DNA of 36,057 bases from JAVBNT01 sp031551355. Lineage in GTDB: Bacteria > Vulcanimicrobiota > CADAWZ01. The position numbers were made by a program, and so were the translations under genes. The stretch covers positions 1-36,057 of the forward strand of contig JAVBNT010000051.1 in the NCBI GenBank assembly GCA_031551355.1, in the 5' to 3' direction. This document shows, one piece after another, positions 26,459 to 34,328 of this stretch. The notes beneath the pieces were generated by a model that was not told the origin of the DNA, did not search any database, and saw nothing but the letters and a program-made list of their open reading frames with translations. The first letter of the stretch is position 1, and each line of letters begins with the position of its first letter.

Positions 26459-27463
26459 TTATATTTTCCCCACTAACTGCTGGCGGTCAATAACATCTAT
26501 CAGCTCGGAAACGGAAATCGTCGCCGTTCCGACTTTTTTAACGACAACGGCCGCCGCAAAATTGGAAAGAGCCATTGCCTGAGGGAAATCGGCTCCACAA
26601 GCAAGGGCCAGCGAACAAACTGAAAGCACAGTGTCACCCGCTCCGCTGACGTCAAAGACTTCACTCGCAAGCGCAGGAATCGAAAAAGGTTGCGAACGGG
26701 GAATAAAAAGCATCATTCCCTTATCGCCTCTGGTGATTATCAGGGCTTTAAGATTATATTTTGCCAGCAACTCTTCACCGATCGTCTCTATATTTTTCTG
26801 TCTGGTTCCCGCCACCTCGAAGGCTTCCTTTTCATTCAAGGTCAGAAGAGATGCTCCCGAAAACATGGAAATGTTGACAGGTTTGGGCCCGCCGACGACC
26901 ATTTTTCCCGAAGTTTTCTGCCATTCCATTACAATACGGAAGAATTCCTCGCAAAGAAGACCTTTGTTATAGTCGGAAATAACGCATAAATCGGTATCTG
27001 CAAGTTCTTTTCCAAGAGCATCACAAAGTTTGCCGCAAAGTTCCGCGGACATTGGCGCTACTTTTTCGATATCAGTCCGGCAAACCTGCTGGTTATTGGC
27101 GAGAATCCTCGTTTTAGTTGTAGTCGGTCTTGATTCGTCGGAAAGAATACTGTCAACGCAAACTCCGCGGCCGCAAAGCTCATTGCAAAGCTGTTTACCG
27201 TTTTCATCGTCTCCGACAACACTGAGCATTGAAACCTTCGCACCGAGCGAACATAGATTATTGACGACATTTGCCGCTCCCCCCGGAGTAAAAGACAAAT
27301 AATCAACATCAACTACAGGCACGGGAGCCTCAGGAGAAATTCTGCTGACCTTTCCCCATATCCACTGATCAAGCATAGCATCCCCAACAACAAGTATCTT
27401 CTTGTCCCTGAAACAAAAAACGAGTTCCCTTGCGCGATCCCGGTCTATTAAAGTCATAACCAA
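26459..27463 (-). CDS. rfaE1: D-glycero-beta-D-manno-heptose-7-phosphate kinase
   Basis: The 334-residue protein is the HldE first-domain kinase (PfkB fold) that phosphorylates heptose 7-phosphate at C1. Visible signatures are ILVVGDAMLDQWIWGKVSRISPEAPVPVVDV, GGAANVVNNLCSLG and the catalytic FDVSGAGDTVLSVCSLALA. The separation from the adenylyltransferase is by a genuine stop and a new start, with no sign of a frameshift, as in several non-proteobacterial lineages. Isomerase GmhA, a 1,7-bisphosphate phosphatase GmhB and epimerase HldD are not seen in the window. Confidence 0.95.
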   Translation of the reverse strand: MVMTLIDRDRARELVFCFRDKKILVVGDAMLDQWIWGKVSRISPEAPVPVVDVDYLSFTPGGAANVVNNLCSLGAKVSMLSVVGDDENGKQLCNELCGRGVCVDSILSDESRPTTTKTRILANNQQVCRTDIEKVAPMSAELCGKLCDALGKELADTDLCVISDYNKGLLCEEFFRIVMEWQKTSGKMVVGGPKPVNISMFSGASLLTLNEKEAFEVAGTRQKNIETIGEELLAKYNLKALIITRGDKGMMLFIPRSQPFSIPALASEVFDVSGAGDTVLSVCSLALACGADFPQAMALSNFAAAVVVKKVGTATISVSELIDVIDRQQLVGKI

Positions 27464-27520
27464 TCCCCCTAAAAAGTCTTAGAATTTAACAGTTGAATAT
27501 ATTTTTATTGTGACAACAGC

Positions 27521-28675
27521 TCAGTTCATAGCTTCAAGTACTCTAAGATGCTCAGATGCAGACATTTTCCAGTCAAACAGCTTTACCCGCTCATAAGCTC
27601 TGCGCTTTAGTTCCGAAGCAAAATCCGGATCAAGAAGAATACCGCTCATTTTAAGGGCCAAATCGCTTTTATCACGGCAGTCAAAAAAATCTGCCGCATC
27701 TCCGGCTATTTCCCTGAATACAGGGATATCGGATATTAGAGCCGGAACTCCACTGGCAAAAGCCTCCAGAAGAGGAATACCGAATCCCTCGTAAAGCGAT
27801 GGAAAAACAAAAAGAGATGCAAAGGAGTAAAGGTTTACCAAATCCCTGTCAGCAACCTCACCCAGCCAATTTATCTGCTCCTTAAATTCAAGTTTACCGA
27901 AAACCGATACAATCCTGTCGGCTTTCTTCTTTACAAAATAACCGGTAAGGCTTTCAAGCAAATTTTTATTTCTTTTGCCTGATTTCAGCAAACCCTCAGG
28001 AGCACTTCCGGCAATAAGCAGTTTATGAGGAATGTTGTATTTACGCTTGGCCTCATCAAAACCATATAGCAGCACTTCAAGATTTTTACGTTTTTCCACA
28101 CTGCCGACAAACAAGATATAGGGCATGCCGTCAGAGAAAAAATTTAAAAACGATTTTTCACCGTCACCGGAAGAAGGAGAAAACTCCTCATCCACGCCTA
28201 GACCGATAACAGTTATTTTATCAGCAGGAATGTCCAGAAAGGTCATTATCTCGGATTTTGAAAATTCAGAACAGGTTATAATCGTATCGGCCGCTTCACA
28301 GGCCTGCTTTAAACGCCTGCGATCCCTGTAGCCATCCTGTTTATTCAGACTCGGAAAACGGTACGGGGCCAAATCATAAACACTGACAATTCTGCGGCAT
28401 GAAGGAAAAAAATCAACACGGTTCCAGGGGAACCATACAGCATCAAAAGTCTTAACCATCTCATCAGACGGGGAAACAAATTCAATCTGTTTCGGAAGAA
28501 AAAGTTTAGCAATTTTTTGCTCATCCTTCCGGTGAAAAGGCATCAAAAAATAATACTCATGCGCAGAAGAGTCGAGCATTATTTTAGTCAAAGCCCTTGT
28601 TACACGTCCCATACCTCTTGTATCTTTTATCAGAAAAGAACCGTCAATTCCAAATTTCAAACAGGTCCACCCCAT
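27521..28675 (-). CDS. GT4-family glycosyltransferase
   Basis: A GT-B enzyme of 384 residues. The second Rossmann domain shows FVGSVEKRKNLEVLLYGFDEAK, the LFVFPSLYEGFGIPLLEAFASGVPALISDIPVFREIAGDA donor site with the E-x7-E motif, and a family-typical C-terminus. The N-terminal half has the mannosyltransferase/rhamnosyltransferase-like layout with VSVYDLAPYRFP. ATG at 28675 is used, but it lacks a good ribosome-binding site; TTG at 28660 follows GGGGTGG and would remove five residues. Sugar specificity unknown. Confidence 0.9.
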   Translation of the reverse strand: MGWTCLKFGIDGSFLIKDTRGMGRVTRALTKIMLDSSAHEYYFLMPFHRKDEQKIAKLFLPKQIEFVSPSDEMVKTFDAVWFPWNRVDFFPSCRRIVSVYDLAPYRFPSLNKQDGYRDRRRLKQACEAADTIITCSEFSKSEIMTFLDIPADKITVIGLGVDEEFSPSSGDGEKSFLNFFSDGMPYILFVGSVEKRKNLEVLLYGFDEAKRKYNIPHKLLIAGSAPEGLLKSGKRNKNLLESLTGYFVKKKADRIVSVFGKLEFKEQINWLGEVADRDLVNLYSFASLFVFPSLYEGFGIPLLEAFASGVPALISDIPVFREIAGDAADFFDCRDKSDLALKMSGILLDPDFASELKRRAYERVKLFDWKMSASEHLRVLEAMN

Positions 28676-28890
28676 TTTACCATAAATTATTATTCAGGGG
28701 CCGCCAAATTAACGTCCCTACACGCTGCCGAAGCCACTTTCGTTAAGCGAAACCAGTCCCCGCACAGCCCTCCGAACGCAATCCAGCGCCCCTTATTTTA
28801 TAAAAAAACATCTGCAGCCGGTTCATGGCAAATAATCTAAATGTAAAAATATTGCCTTGACACAGCTTTTTTTGAATTATTCAGTATCTG
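28676..28890. other. Intergenic gap with a compact GC-rich segment
   Basis: Within AT-rich flanks, 28696-28793 is a GC-rich segment whose ends pair (AGGGGC at 28696-28701 with GCCCCT at 28788-28793). In its middle TTTCG/CGAAA at 28738-28752 forms a hairpin with loop TTAAG. There is no open reading frame of note. It might be a structured RNA on the minus strand or another member of the hairpin-bearing repeat elements seen in this window. The remaining bases show no clear promoter. Confidence 0.45.
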
Positions 28891-30009
28891 CTATTTGGAT
28901 TCCTCTTTTTTCCTGCTCTCGGCAACGGGAATGTCAGAGCACATGGCAACAATTTTTGCCACAATTTGTTTTATCTCAATGTAATTATAACACTCAAAAG
29001 TATTACAGCGTTCCTTAACACATTTCAAACCGCATTTGTTTTCCGAAGGAACAACAGAAGCTACTTTAGGCCCAAATGGCTTCCATCTGTTGGGAAAATC
29101 ACTTTTAAGCGCAAAAATGGAAATCGTCGGAACGCCCATAACGGCAGCTATATGGCCGGGACCGGAATCGGGACAAATAAAAGCGCGCGAACAAACTGCC
29201 AACGCCGCCAGTTCCTTAAGCGTTGTTTTACCGACAAAGCTTATGGATTTTCTATTCATTTTTGCCCTTACCGCTTCCACTATATTCTCTTCACCGGACG
29301 CTCCGGTAAAAACAACCGCCCCGCCGAGTTCATCAACGATCGAGTCGGCAAGTTTTGCAAAAAAGGCCACCGGCCATTTTCCTGCGTCCACATTCAGGCC
29401 TTTTGTAACATGAAGCGCCCAAAAAGGAGGATGCAAACCGGCATCATCGGCATGATGATTCAGCAGCAGCTTCATCTCGTAAATCATATCGACCGGCACA
29501 TCAATCCTGACCTCTGATTTTCCCACCGGCACATCAAGAGCTCTGACATAGTCAAGCATAATTTCCGTCCAGTGAGTCACAGTATCAAAATTCTCCGAAC
29601 GCACCTTTACCTTATGATTATATAAGAAACTGTAAAGCAATCTTGAACTCTGCCCGACCCTTACCGGTATACCGGCACGGTATACAAGCCAGGCTTCATG
29701 GCTGCGGCTCCATAAAACAATTGCGATATCAAATTGCCCTTCCCTGATGCGCTTAAGCCAGTAATCAAATTTTTTGCCTTTTATGTCACCGTCTTTTACG
29801 GTAAGAATTTCCGTAAGGTATTCATTGCCGTCAAGAAGCTGCTCCATGCCGCTTCGGACCATCATCGTTATTGAGGAATCTTTATAAAAATCTTTAAGCG
29901 GCTTCAGAACAACAGTGGAAAGAAGAACATCGCCGACACCTCCGGCAAGCAAAATAACCAAAATACGTTTACCGGCATAATCAGATATCTCCAAATCAGA
30001 TAGGCTCAT
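28891..30009 (-). CDS. GT9 heptosyltransferase, WaaF-like
   Basis: A 372-residue ADP-heptose:lipopolysaccharide heptosyltransferase-type enzyme. It begins ILVILLAGGVGDVLLSTVVLKPLKDFYKDSSITMMVR, carries FICPDSGPGHIAAVMGVPTISIFALKSDFPNRWKPFG (the donor site plus the F-x-x-x-x-P-x-R-W-x-P segment), and ends with a CGLKCVKERCNTFECYNYIEIKQIV cysteine cluster as in WaaF-type proteins. It is the most canonical of the three GT9 genes and the first gene of the long minus-strand surface-glycan block. A GGGAG precedes the ATG. The divergent neighbour is the HAD gene at 30225. Confidence 0.91.
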   Translation of the reverse strand: MSLSDLEISDYAGKRILVILLAGGVGDVLLSTVVLKPLKDFYKDSSITMMVRSGMEQLLDGNEYLTEILTVKDGDIKGKKFDYWLKRIREGQFDIAIVLWSRSHEAWLVYRAGIPVRVGQSSRLLYSFLYNHKVKVRSENFDTVTHWTEIMLDYVRALDVPVGKSEVRIDVPVDMIYEMKLLLNHHADDAGLHPPFWALHVTKGLNVDAGKWPVAFFAKLADSIVDELGGAVVFTGASGEENIVEAVRAKMNRKSISFVGKTTLKELAALAVCSRAFICPDSGPGHIAAVMGVPTISIFALKSDFPNRWKPFGPKVASVVPSENKCGLKCVKERCNTFECYNYIEIKQIVAKIVAMCSDIPVAESRKKEESK

Positions 30010-30224
30010 CAGTAAAAATCTCCCTGTAAGTATAGAGGAGTAATTCTTTTAAAAAAGTATATTTGTAAAAAATCCCGGTTAAACAAACATACATTTTAAA
30101 TTAAATTTCTATAAAATAAACACGTTGACCTGCATTATAAAAGCACAGACTGCTGTTGTATCAACATATTTTCCATCTGCTCCGCTGCATATAATTCCAG
30201 GGATTTACATAAAGGAGACGATAT

Positions 30225-30929
30225 ATGGACCTTAAAGCAATACTTTTCGACATCAACGGAACTCTAAGCGATATCAGGACAGATGAGGGAATGCCGGAAA
30301 TATATTATGAAATGAGCAAATTTTTTGCCTACCATAAAACATTTATCTCAGCGGAAGAGTTAAGGGACAGATATTTTTCACTTCTTCATCTGCAGCTTGA
30401 AAAAAGCGGCGAACATCCTGAATTTGATGCGGAAAAAATTTTTAATGATATTATCTCAAAGTCCGATAACAAAAGCCTTGCTGCAACAGCGGCAGTGATG
30501 TACCGTTCACTGTCGCTTAAACAACTGAAACTTTACGATTACGCACAGGAACTTCTTGACTCACTAAAGGGTAGATACAAACTTGGAGCTGTAACCGACG
30601 GGCAAAGTCTTTATGCAAAAAGAGAGATGGATATAGTCGGTATATCCGGCTATTTTAATTCGGTAATAGTATCAGGAGATTACGGATACCGCAAACCCGA
30701 CAGACGTATGTTTGAAACGGCAATGGAGCAACTCAAAGTGAAACCGGAGCAGTGTCTTTTTGTCGGCAACGACATCTATACAGATATATACGGAGCGCAA
30801 AACTGCAAAATCAAAGCCGTAATGTTCTATTCCAACCAGGGAAGACAGCACCTGGACAATGTTTTTCCCGACTATTCAATAAGCTCTCTGAGAGAACTCC
30901 CGGCAGTGATAGGACAACTGTTAAACTAG
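30225..30929 (+). CDS. HAD-superfamily hydrolase-like protein with altered motif I
   Basis: A haloacid-dehalogenase-fold protein of 234 residues. Motif I is FDINGTL, with nucleophile Asp9 but Asn11 where phosphatases have the general acid/base Asp. Motif II is AVTDGQ (Thr124), motif III Lys157 in YRKPDRRMF, motif IV VGNDIYTD (Asp183 and Asp187). The cap is helical (type C1). AAAGGAG precedes the ATG by six bases. Substrate cannot be read; the missing Asp makes a classic phosphatase reaction less certain and is closer to haloacid-dehalogenase members, which also lack it. It is divergent from waaF-like GT9 and its stop codon forms the edge of the 30927-31111 repeat. Confidence 0.87.
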   Translation: MDLKAILFDINGTLSDIRTDEGMPEIYYEMSKFFAYHKTFISAEELRDRYFSLLHLQLEKSGEHPEFDAEKIFNDIISKSDNKSLAATAAVMYRSLSLKQLKLYDYAQELLDSLKGRYKLGAVTDGQSLYAKREMDIVGISGYFNSVIVSGDYGYRKPDRRMFETAMEQLKVKPEQCLFVGNDIYTDIYGAQNCKIKAVMFYSNQGRQHLDNVFPDYSISSLRELPAVIGQLLN

Positions 30930-31111
30930 AGCAGTTTGCAATTGAACGGTCATACTTCTGCCAAACAACCGATATCGGCCAATCCATAAAATACTGGTTC
31001 GCCACAGCGGAGTTTATCCCCGCGAAGGCGGGGACTCGCGATGACGGCTACGCCGTCTTTTCCAAAAATGTTTACCGGATTTTAGTGACATATAAAATGC
31101 AAATTGCTCTA
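30927..31111. repeat. MITE-like element with TAGAGCARTTTGCA ends
   Basis: TAGAGCAGTTTGCA at 30927-30940 and TGCAAATTGCTCTA at 31098-31111 are inverted repeats with one mismatch in 14. Between them lie two short hairpins: CCCCGC/GCGGGG at 31018-31033 (loop GAAG) and GACGGC/GCCGTC at 31043-31057 (loop TAC). The left end begins on the TAG stop codon of the HAD gene. No coding sequence is seen. No target duplication is evident. Confidence 0.65.
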
Positions 31112-31131
31112 GTGCAAAAAGATTTGATATA

Positions 31132-31140
31132 TGGTATAAT
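31132..31140 (+). promoter_or_regulatory. Extended -10 promoter for the small secreted protein
   Basis: TGG followed by TATAAT (31135-31140) matches an extended -10 element, 43 bases before the proposed start codon. No good -35 hexamer lies 17 bases upstream. It begins 21 bases past the right end of the repeat at 30927-31111. Confidence 0.6.
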
Positions 31141-31183
31141 TAAAATGTATAAGTGATAAATTTAATTAAAAAGGGTGATGTCT

Positions 31184-31576
31184 ATGAAAAAATACAGTAT
31201 AATTCTGGGAATATTTCTAATGATATTCTCGATAGCGGCTTTTTGCTCATTAAAAGCTCACGCACAAAATCCCCAGCCATTCCAGATGGGCGCGGCAACA
31301 CTTGCGGACGGTAACACTGTGGAGTGGGGCGTATCAGGCGGAGCACAAAATCTGACGCTGTTTGCCACAAAAAAATGGAACGGAACCCGTCCCGGTGGAA
31401 AAAGCAGGCTTGCAGTGACCGTGTTTGACAAAAGCGGCAATGCGATTGCCACAGAATACAGCCTGACGGTCACACCGGACTTTCCTTCTTTCGGAACCGT
31501 AACTTTCAAGCAGCTTACACAAAATGATGTCTCCAGAATCGGCTCGTTTTCCGTAAGAGTCGAAGCAGTGCAGTAA
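31184..31576 (+). CDS. Small secreted beta-rich protein, function unknown
   Basis: This 130-residue protein has an N-terminal signal (MKKYSIILGIFLMIFSIAAFC, cleavage near AHAQ), leaving about 100 residues with alternating hydrophobic patterns that suggest a beta sandwich (NTVEWGVSGGAQNLTLFATKKW, SRLAVTVFDKSGNAIATEYSLTV, RIGSFSVRVEAVQ). I recognise no family. Codons GTG 31175 and ATG 31178 are in frame, but ATG 31184 has AAGGGTG at proper distance. It has its own promoter and a strong terminator, so it is a single-gene transcript, as often found for abundant secreted proteins. Confidence 0.8.
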   Translation: MKKYSIILGIFLMIFSIAAFCSLKAHAQNPQPFQMGAATLADGNTVEWGVSGGAQNLTLFATKKWNGTRPGGKSRLAVTVFDKSGNAIATEYSLTVTPDFPSFGTVTFKQLTQNDVSRIGSFSVRVEAVQ

Positions 31577-31585
31577 AAAATTCAC

Positions 31586-31619
31586 AAAAAATCCCGGGGC
31601 AATTGTCCCGGGATTTTTT
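31586..31619. terminator. Strong bidirectional terminator
   Basis: AAAAAATCCCGGG at 31586-31598 pairs perfectly with CCCGGGATTTTTT at 31607-31619, giving a 13-pair stem with an eight-base loop and T-runs in both directions. It lies between the convergent secreted-protein gene and the paralogue pair at 31626-33656, and serves both. Confidence 0.9.
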
Positions 31620-31625
31620 ATATCC

Positions 31626-32588
31626 TTATGTAATTCCGTCAATAATTTCTTCTATTTTGCCGACGTAGGAAAATATATTTAAAATTCCGGTCACCGACGT
31701 CACTACCGCCAGAGACGCAATTGCCAGTCTGGCCACATCACCGGCTCTGATATCCATAATTTTCCCGGCATTATGCTTAATCATGGCTGCAGAATATTTT
31801 ATTTTATCTTTGACTTTTCTATCCGTAGCATAATACCCGGACCGCGTCTGCCGCATCTGTTCATTATAATCTACGCCCCTTTTATCTCCACGGATCCGCA
31901 TTCTTTCATGAACGAGCTTGCCGGCATCGGCAAGATTTAAAACAGGTTTGGCAAACTGAGTTAAAGCAACGCTTCCTGCAACTTCCGTAACAGCACCCAA
32001 TATCTTATGCTCTTCCTTTATATCTTCTGATTTATCCTTTAACTTTCTGTCGGCTTTTTTAAAAAACAACTGGGAATCGTCCAGTTTTCTCAATTCCGTA
32101 CCTTCAAGATTGTCCAATGTATTGACAAGAACCTGTTTGACGACATTTTTAGCAAAATTGAACGTATCAATGGCCGCCACAACTACAGCTACGGCAATAC
32201 CGGCTCCGCCGGCAATACATGTTCCGGCAAGTGAAAATGCATACTTTAAAGCTCCCTTATGCTCTTCCACTTTTTTGTTGTGCATCTTTTTAATATTCTT
32301 TTTTACGGCTTTTTTAGCTGTTTCCGTTTTTTCGACGGCCTTGTCGGCCAACTCACCCACAGATTTACCCACGGCGCTATTAATACTTTTAATAGTTTTT
32401 TCGGCAATCTCGCGTTTTTTTGCATCTTTGGTTATTTTATCAGCCAAAATGCAAGCCTTGTCCTCAAAATAATCCTCAAGGGCATCAGCATTACAACGCT
32501 GCGGATTTGTAAAGGGATTTATTTCCGCAAACTTCTCTTTAAAAGGAATTTTTGTATTATTAATATTGGCGGGATTTATATTGTTCAT
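31626..32588 (-). CDS. Glycine-rich helical protein of unknown function, paralogue B
   Basis: I do not recognise this 320-residue protein. It starts with an Asn-rich leader (MNNINPANINNTKIP) with no signal peptide, continues as charged helices (KKREIAEKTIKSIN, AVKKNIKKMHNKKVEEHKG), then a glycine/alanine-rich hydrophobic segment near 115-140 (FSLAGTCIAGGAGIAVAVVVAAIDTF), and later the conserved pair NTLDNLEGTE and KIMDIRAGDVARLA, close to the matching motifs in the neighbouring gene. A second hydrophobic stretch near the C-terminus (LAIASLAVVTSVTGIL) could insert in a membrane. The lack of a Sec signal with amphipathic or hydrophobic segments resembles some effector or pore-associated proteins, but this is only an analogy. 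Confidence 0.8.
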   Translation of the reverse strand: MNNINPANINNTKIPFKEKFAEINPFTNPQRCNADALEDYFEDKACILADKITKDAKKREIAEKTIKSINSAVGKSVGELADKAVEKTETAKKAVKKNIKKMHNKKVEEHKGALKYAFSLAGTCIAGGAGIAVAVVVAAIDTFNFAKNVVKQVLVNTLDNLEGTELRKLDDSQLFFKKADRKLKDKSEDIKEEHKILGAVTEVAGSVALTQFAKPVLNLADAGKLVHERMRIRGDKRGVDYNEQMRQTRSGYYATDRKVKDKIKYSAAMIKHNAGKIMDIRAGDVARLAIASLAVVTSVTGILNIFSYVGKIEEIIDGIT

Positions 32589-32609
32589 AAATAATATGTT
32601 TTAAAATTC

Positions 32610-33656
32610 CTATTTGAATACATCGCCGATGTTACGGACAGTATTAATAACCACACGTTCGGGAACTTTCATAATGGAATCAGCACCTCTTAAAATATCG
32701 CCGGCTCTTACATCGGCAATTTTTCTTGCCGTCTGCTTAACCCTTGTAGCAAAAAGCTTTGCTTTATCCTTAATGCCTTTATTACTGTTTTCATACTTAT
32801 CCCAGGCATCCTTTTTCTGCCCTGAATAATCAATTCCCTTGGCTTTAGCTCTCTTTTCCATTCTGCTATAGAGCAAATTTTTCATATCAAACACTTCGGC
32901 AGCGGACTCGGAAAAACCGCCGAGCAGTGCACATGAAAGTCCCAAAGCCGTTCCCACTGCAACGCCATGACCTTTTTTAACGCTATCCGTCAGCTTTTGA
33001 ATTGAAACATCCTCTTTCCGTGCAATAGAGCTGGTTTTAGAAACGGTTTTCTTTTTTGTCCCTTCCAAATTGTCAACGGTATTTAAAATCGCTCTGTTCA
33101 GGCTTCTCTTAACCGCGGAACCGGTTTCCAAAAGAGTCACTGCAATATCGGCCGCCGTTCCGACAACTCCGCCCAAAATACTTCCGGCAACGGCGAGTCC
33201 TGTTTTCAGTCCGCTGGTAGAAGGATCCAGAAATGTTTCTTTGACGCTATTCAAACGTATTTTTGTATTGTTGGCTATTGCATCAACATTATTCAGAGCC
33301 GTATCCAGAATCTGCCCCGCGGAATAAGCGATTCCTGCCGGAATTGCTCCTGCTACTCTGGCCACGGTTTTAGCCTTTTTAGGTTCCATTGTGGTATCTT
33401 CGGCAATAGAATTAAAGACTCCCTGAACAGCTTTTTCGGCAATCTTCGCACATGTTTTATTACTTATAGGAGACAATATGCCGGAAAGCTCCACCTGAAC
33501 AGGATCGCTGACAGGATGGTAATTCTTTTTTGATGATAGGCTAACGGTATCCTGAGCGGTATCCTGAACCTCGGACTGTTCCGCATTGCTTTTTCTTTCG
33601 GCAACTCTTTGCGGCGGAAGCGAGGGAATATTTGAATTTTGAATATTGTTCATCAT
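32610..33656 (-). CDS. Glycine-rich helical protein of unknown function, paralogue A
   Basis: This 348-residue protein is a paralogue of the next gene. Shared stretches are NTVDNLEGTKKK, the segment ending RMEKRAKAKGIDYSGQ (against RMRIRGDKRGVDYNEQ) and KIADVRAGDILRGADS (against KIMDIRAGDVARLAIA). Residues 1-50 are polar and low-complexity (Asn, Ser, Gln). Two glycine-zipper-like hydrophobic stretches are seen, near 153-172 (LKTGLAVAGSILGGVVGTAA) and near 229-248 (GHGVAVGTALGLSCALLGGF). No signal peptide. It has its own -10 box and AGGAGA, and the two genes are separated by 21 bases, so they form one operon. Function unknown. Confidence 0.8.
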   Translation of the reverse strand: MMNNIQNSNIPSLPPQRVAERKSNAEQSEVQDTAQDTVSLSSKKNYHPVSDPVQVELSGILSPISNKTCAKIAEKAVQGVFNSIAEDTTMEPKKAKTVARVAGAIPAGIAYSAGQILDTALNNVDAIANNTKIRLNSVKETFLDPSTSGLKTGLAVAGSILGGVVGTAADIAVTLLETGSAVKRSLNRAILNTVDNLEGTKKKTVSKTSSIARKEDVSIQKLTDSVKKGHGVAVGTALGLSCALLGGFSESAAEVFDMKNLLYSRMEKRAKAKGIDYSGQKKDAWDKYENSNKGIKDKAKLFATRVKQTARKIADVRAGDILRGADSIMKVPERVVINTVRNIGDVFK

Positions 33657-33707
33657 TAAATTCTCCTAATAAATCTAAACGTTGAAAACAGAACAACCCT
33701 TAATAGC

Positions 33708-33713
33708 ATTATA
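33708..33713 (-). promoter_or_regulatory. -10 element of the paralogue operon
   Basis: Perfect TATAAT on the minus strand, about 55 bases upstream of the 33656 start codon, with a weak TTAATT at the -35 position (17-base spacing). The surrounding 33657-33883 spacer is very AT-rich and otherwise contains AGGAGA at 33661-33666, the GGTAC/GTACC mini-hairpin near 33808-33819, and an A/T hairpin near 33826-33847. Confidence 0.6.
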
Positions 33714-33883
33714 TCATCAAATCAAATGAAAATTAATATTATATTTATTAACTTTTTGTTAAGAAATCTTCAATATACCAAAGCCACAAATAAAAAAAGC
33801 ATTAGGTACAGGTACCGCCGCCTTAAAAAATTCATATAAATTTTTTGTTTTACAATTATATTATAGGTTTGCAATTAAAGCGT

Positions 33884-34309
33884 TCATTTGACTTGCTCAA
33901 ACGTTTCTTCCGTAAACCTGACGGCCGTGCCATACATCTGCATGTAAAAATAGGCCAGCGAGCCGTTCCGGCCGCTGAGCATATCTACATCCTGACGCAT
34001 ACAGACAATGGCATCGGCACCGAGCATTCTTGCACGTTTCTTAAGCTCTTCAGTTGCAACAAAAAAGGCTTTTTCAAAATCGGACTGGCAGAGAAGGCTC
34101 CATTCTCCATACAAAAATCCCCAGTCAAGCTGTTCCCCGGACATTGTTCCGGAACGCTTCATATTCTCTATATCCTTTTTATATTTTTTGACAAGCTTGT
34201 CAAGAGGGCTTAAGAATAATCCTTTATTCGTAACCTGGAAATAAACCGGGCCGATAATTTCATAAGGCCTTTTTAAATCCCCGGTGGTGACAGGAATATC
34301 ATAGTTCAT
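33884..34309 (-). CDS. YbjQ-like (heavy-metal-binding domain family) protein
   Basis: A 141-residue cytoplasmic protein. The opening MNYDIPVTTGDLKRPYEIIGPVYFQV and the later EELKKRARMLGADAIVCMRQDVDM match the YbjQ/DUF74 pattern, where an N-terminal strand and helix of the type x-T-T-x-x-x-x-x-Y-x-I-x-x-x-x-G and a G-A-D-A-I-V motif recur. Compared with short YbjQ proteins (about 105 residues) it has an insertion around 35-75. Function in the family is not established. The open frame extends upstream to 34510, but ATG 34309 has GGAGGC seven bases before it and the upstream part overlaps rnhB, so the shorter form is used. Confidence 0.75.
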   Translation of the reverse strand: MNYDIPVTTGDLKRPYEIIGPVYFQVTNKGLFLSPLDKLVKKYKKDIENMKRSGTMSGEQLDWGFLYGEWSLLCQSDFEKAFFVATEELKKRARMLGADAIVCMRQDVDMLSGRNGSLAYFYMQMYGTAVRFTEETFEQVK

Positions 34310-34328
34310 AGAAGCCTCCAAAAATATA

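Noticed and set aside
28966..29517. Plus-strand open frame of 183 residues inside the WaaF-like gene
   Set aside because: It is antisense to a clear GT9 gene and has no recognisable domain or ribosome-binding site.
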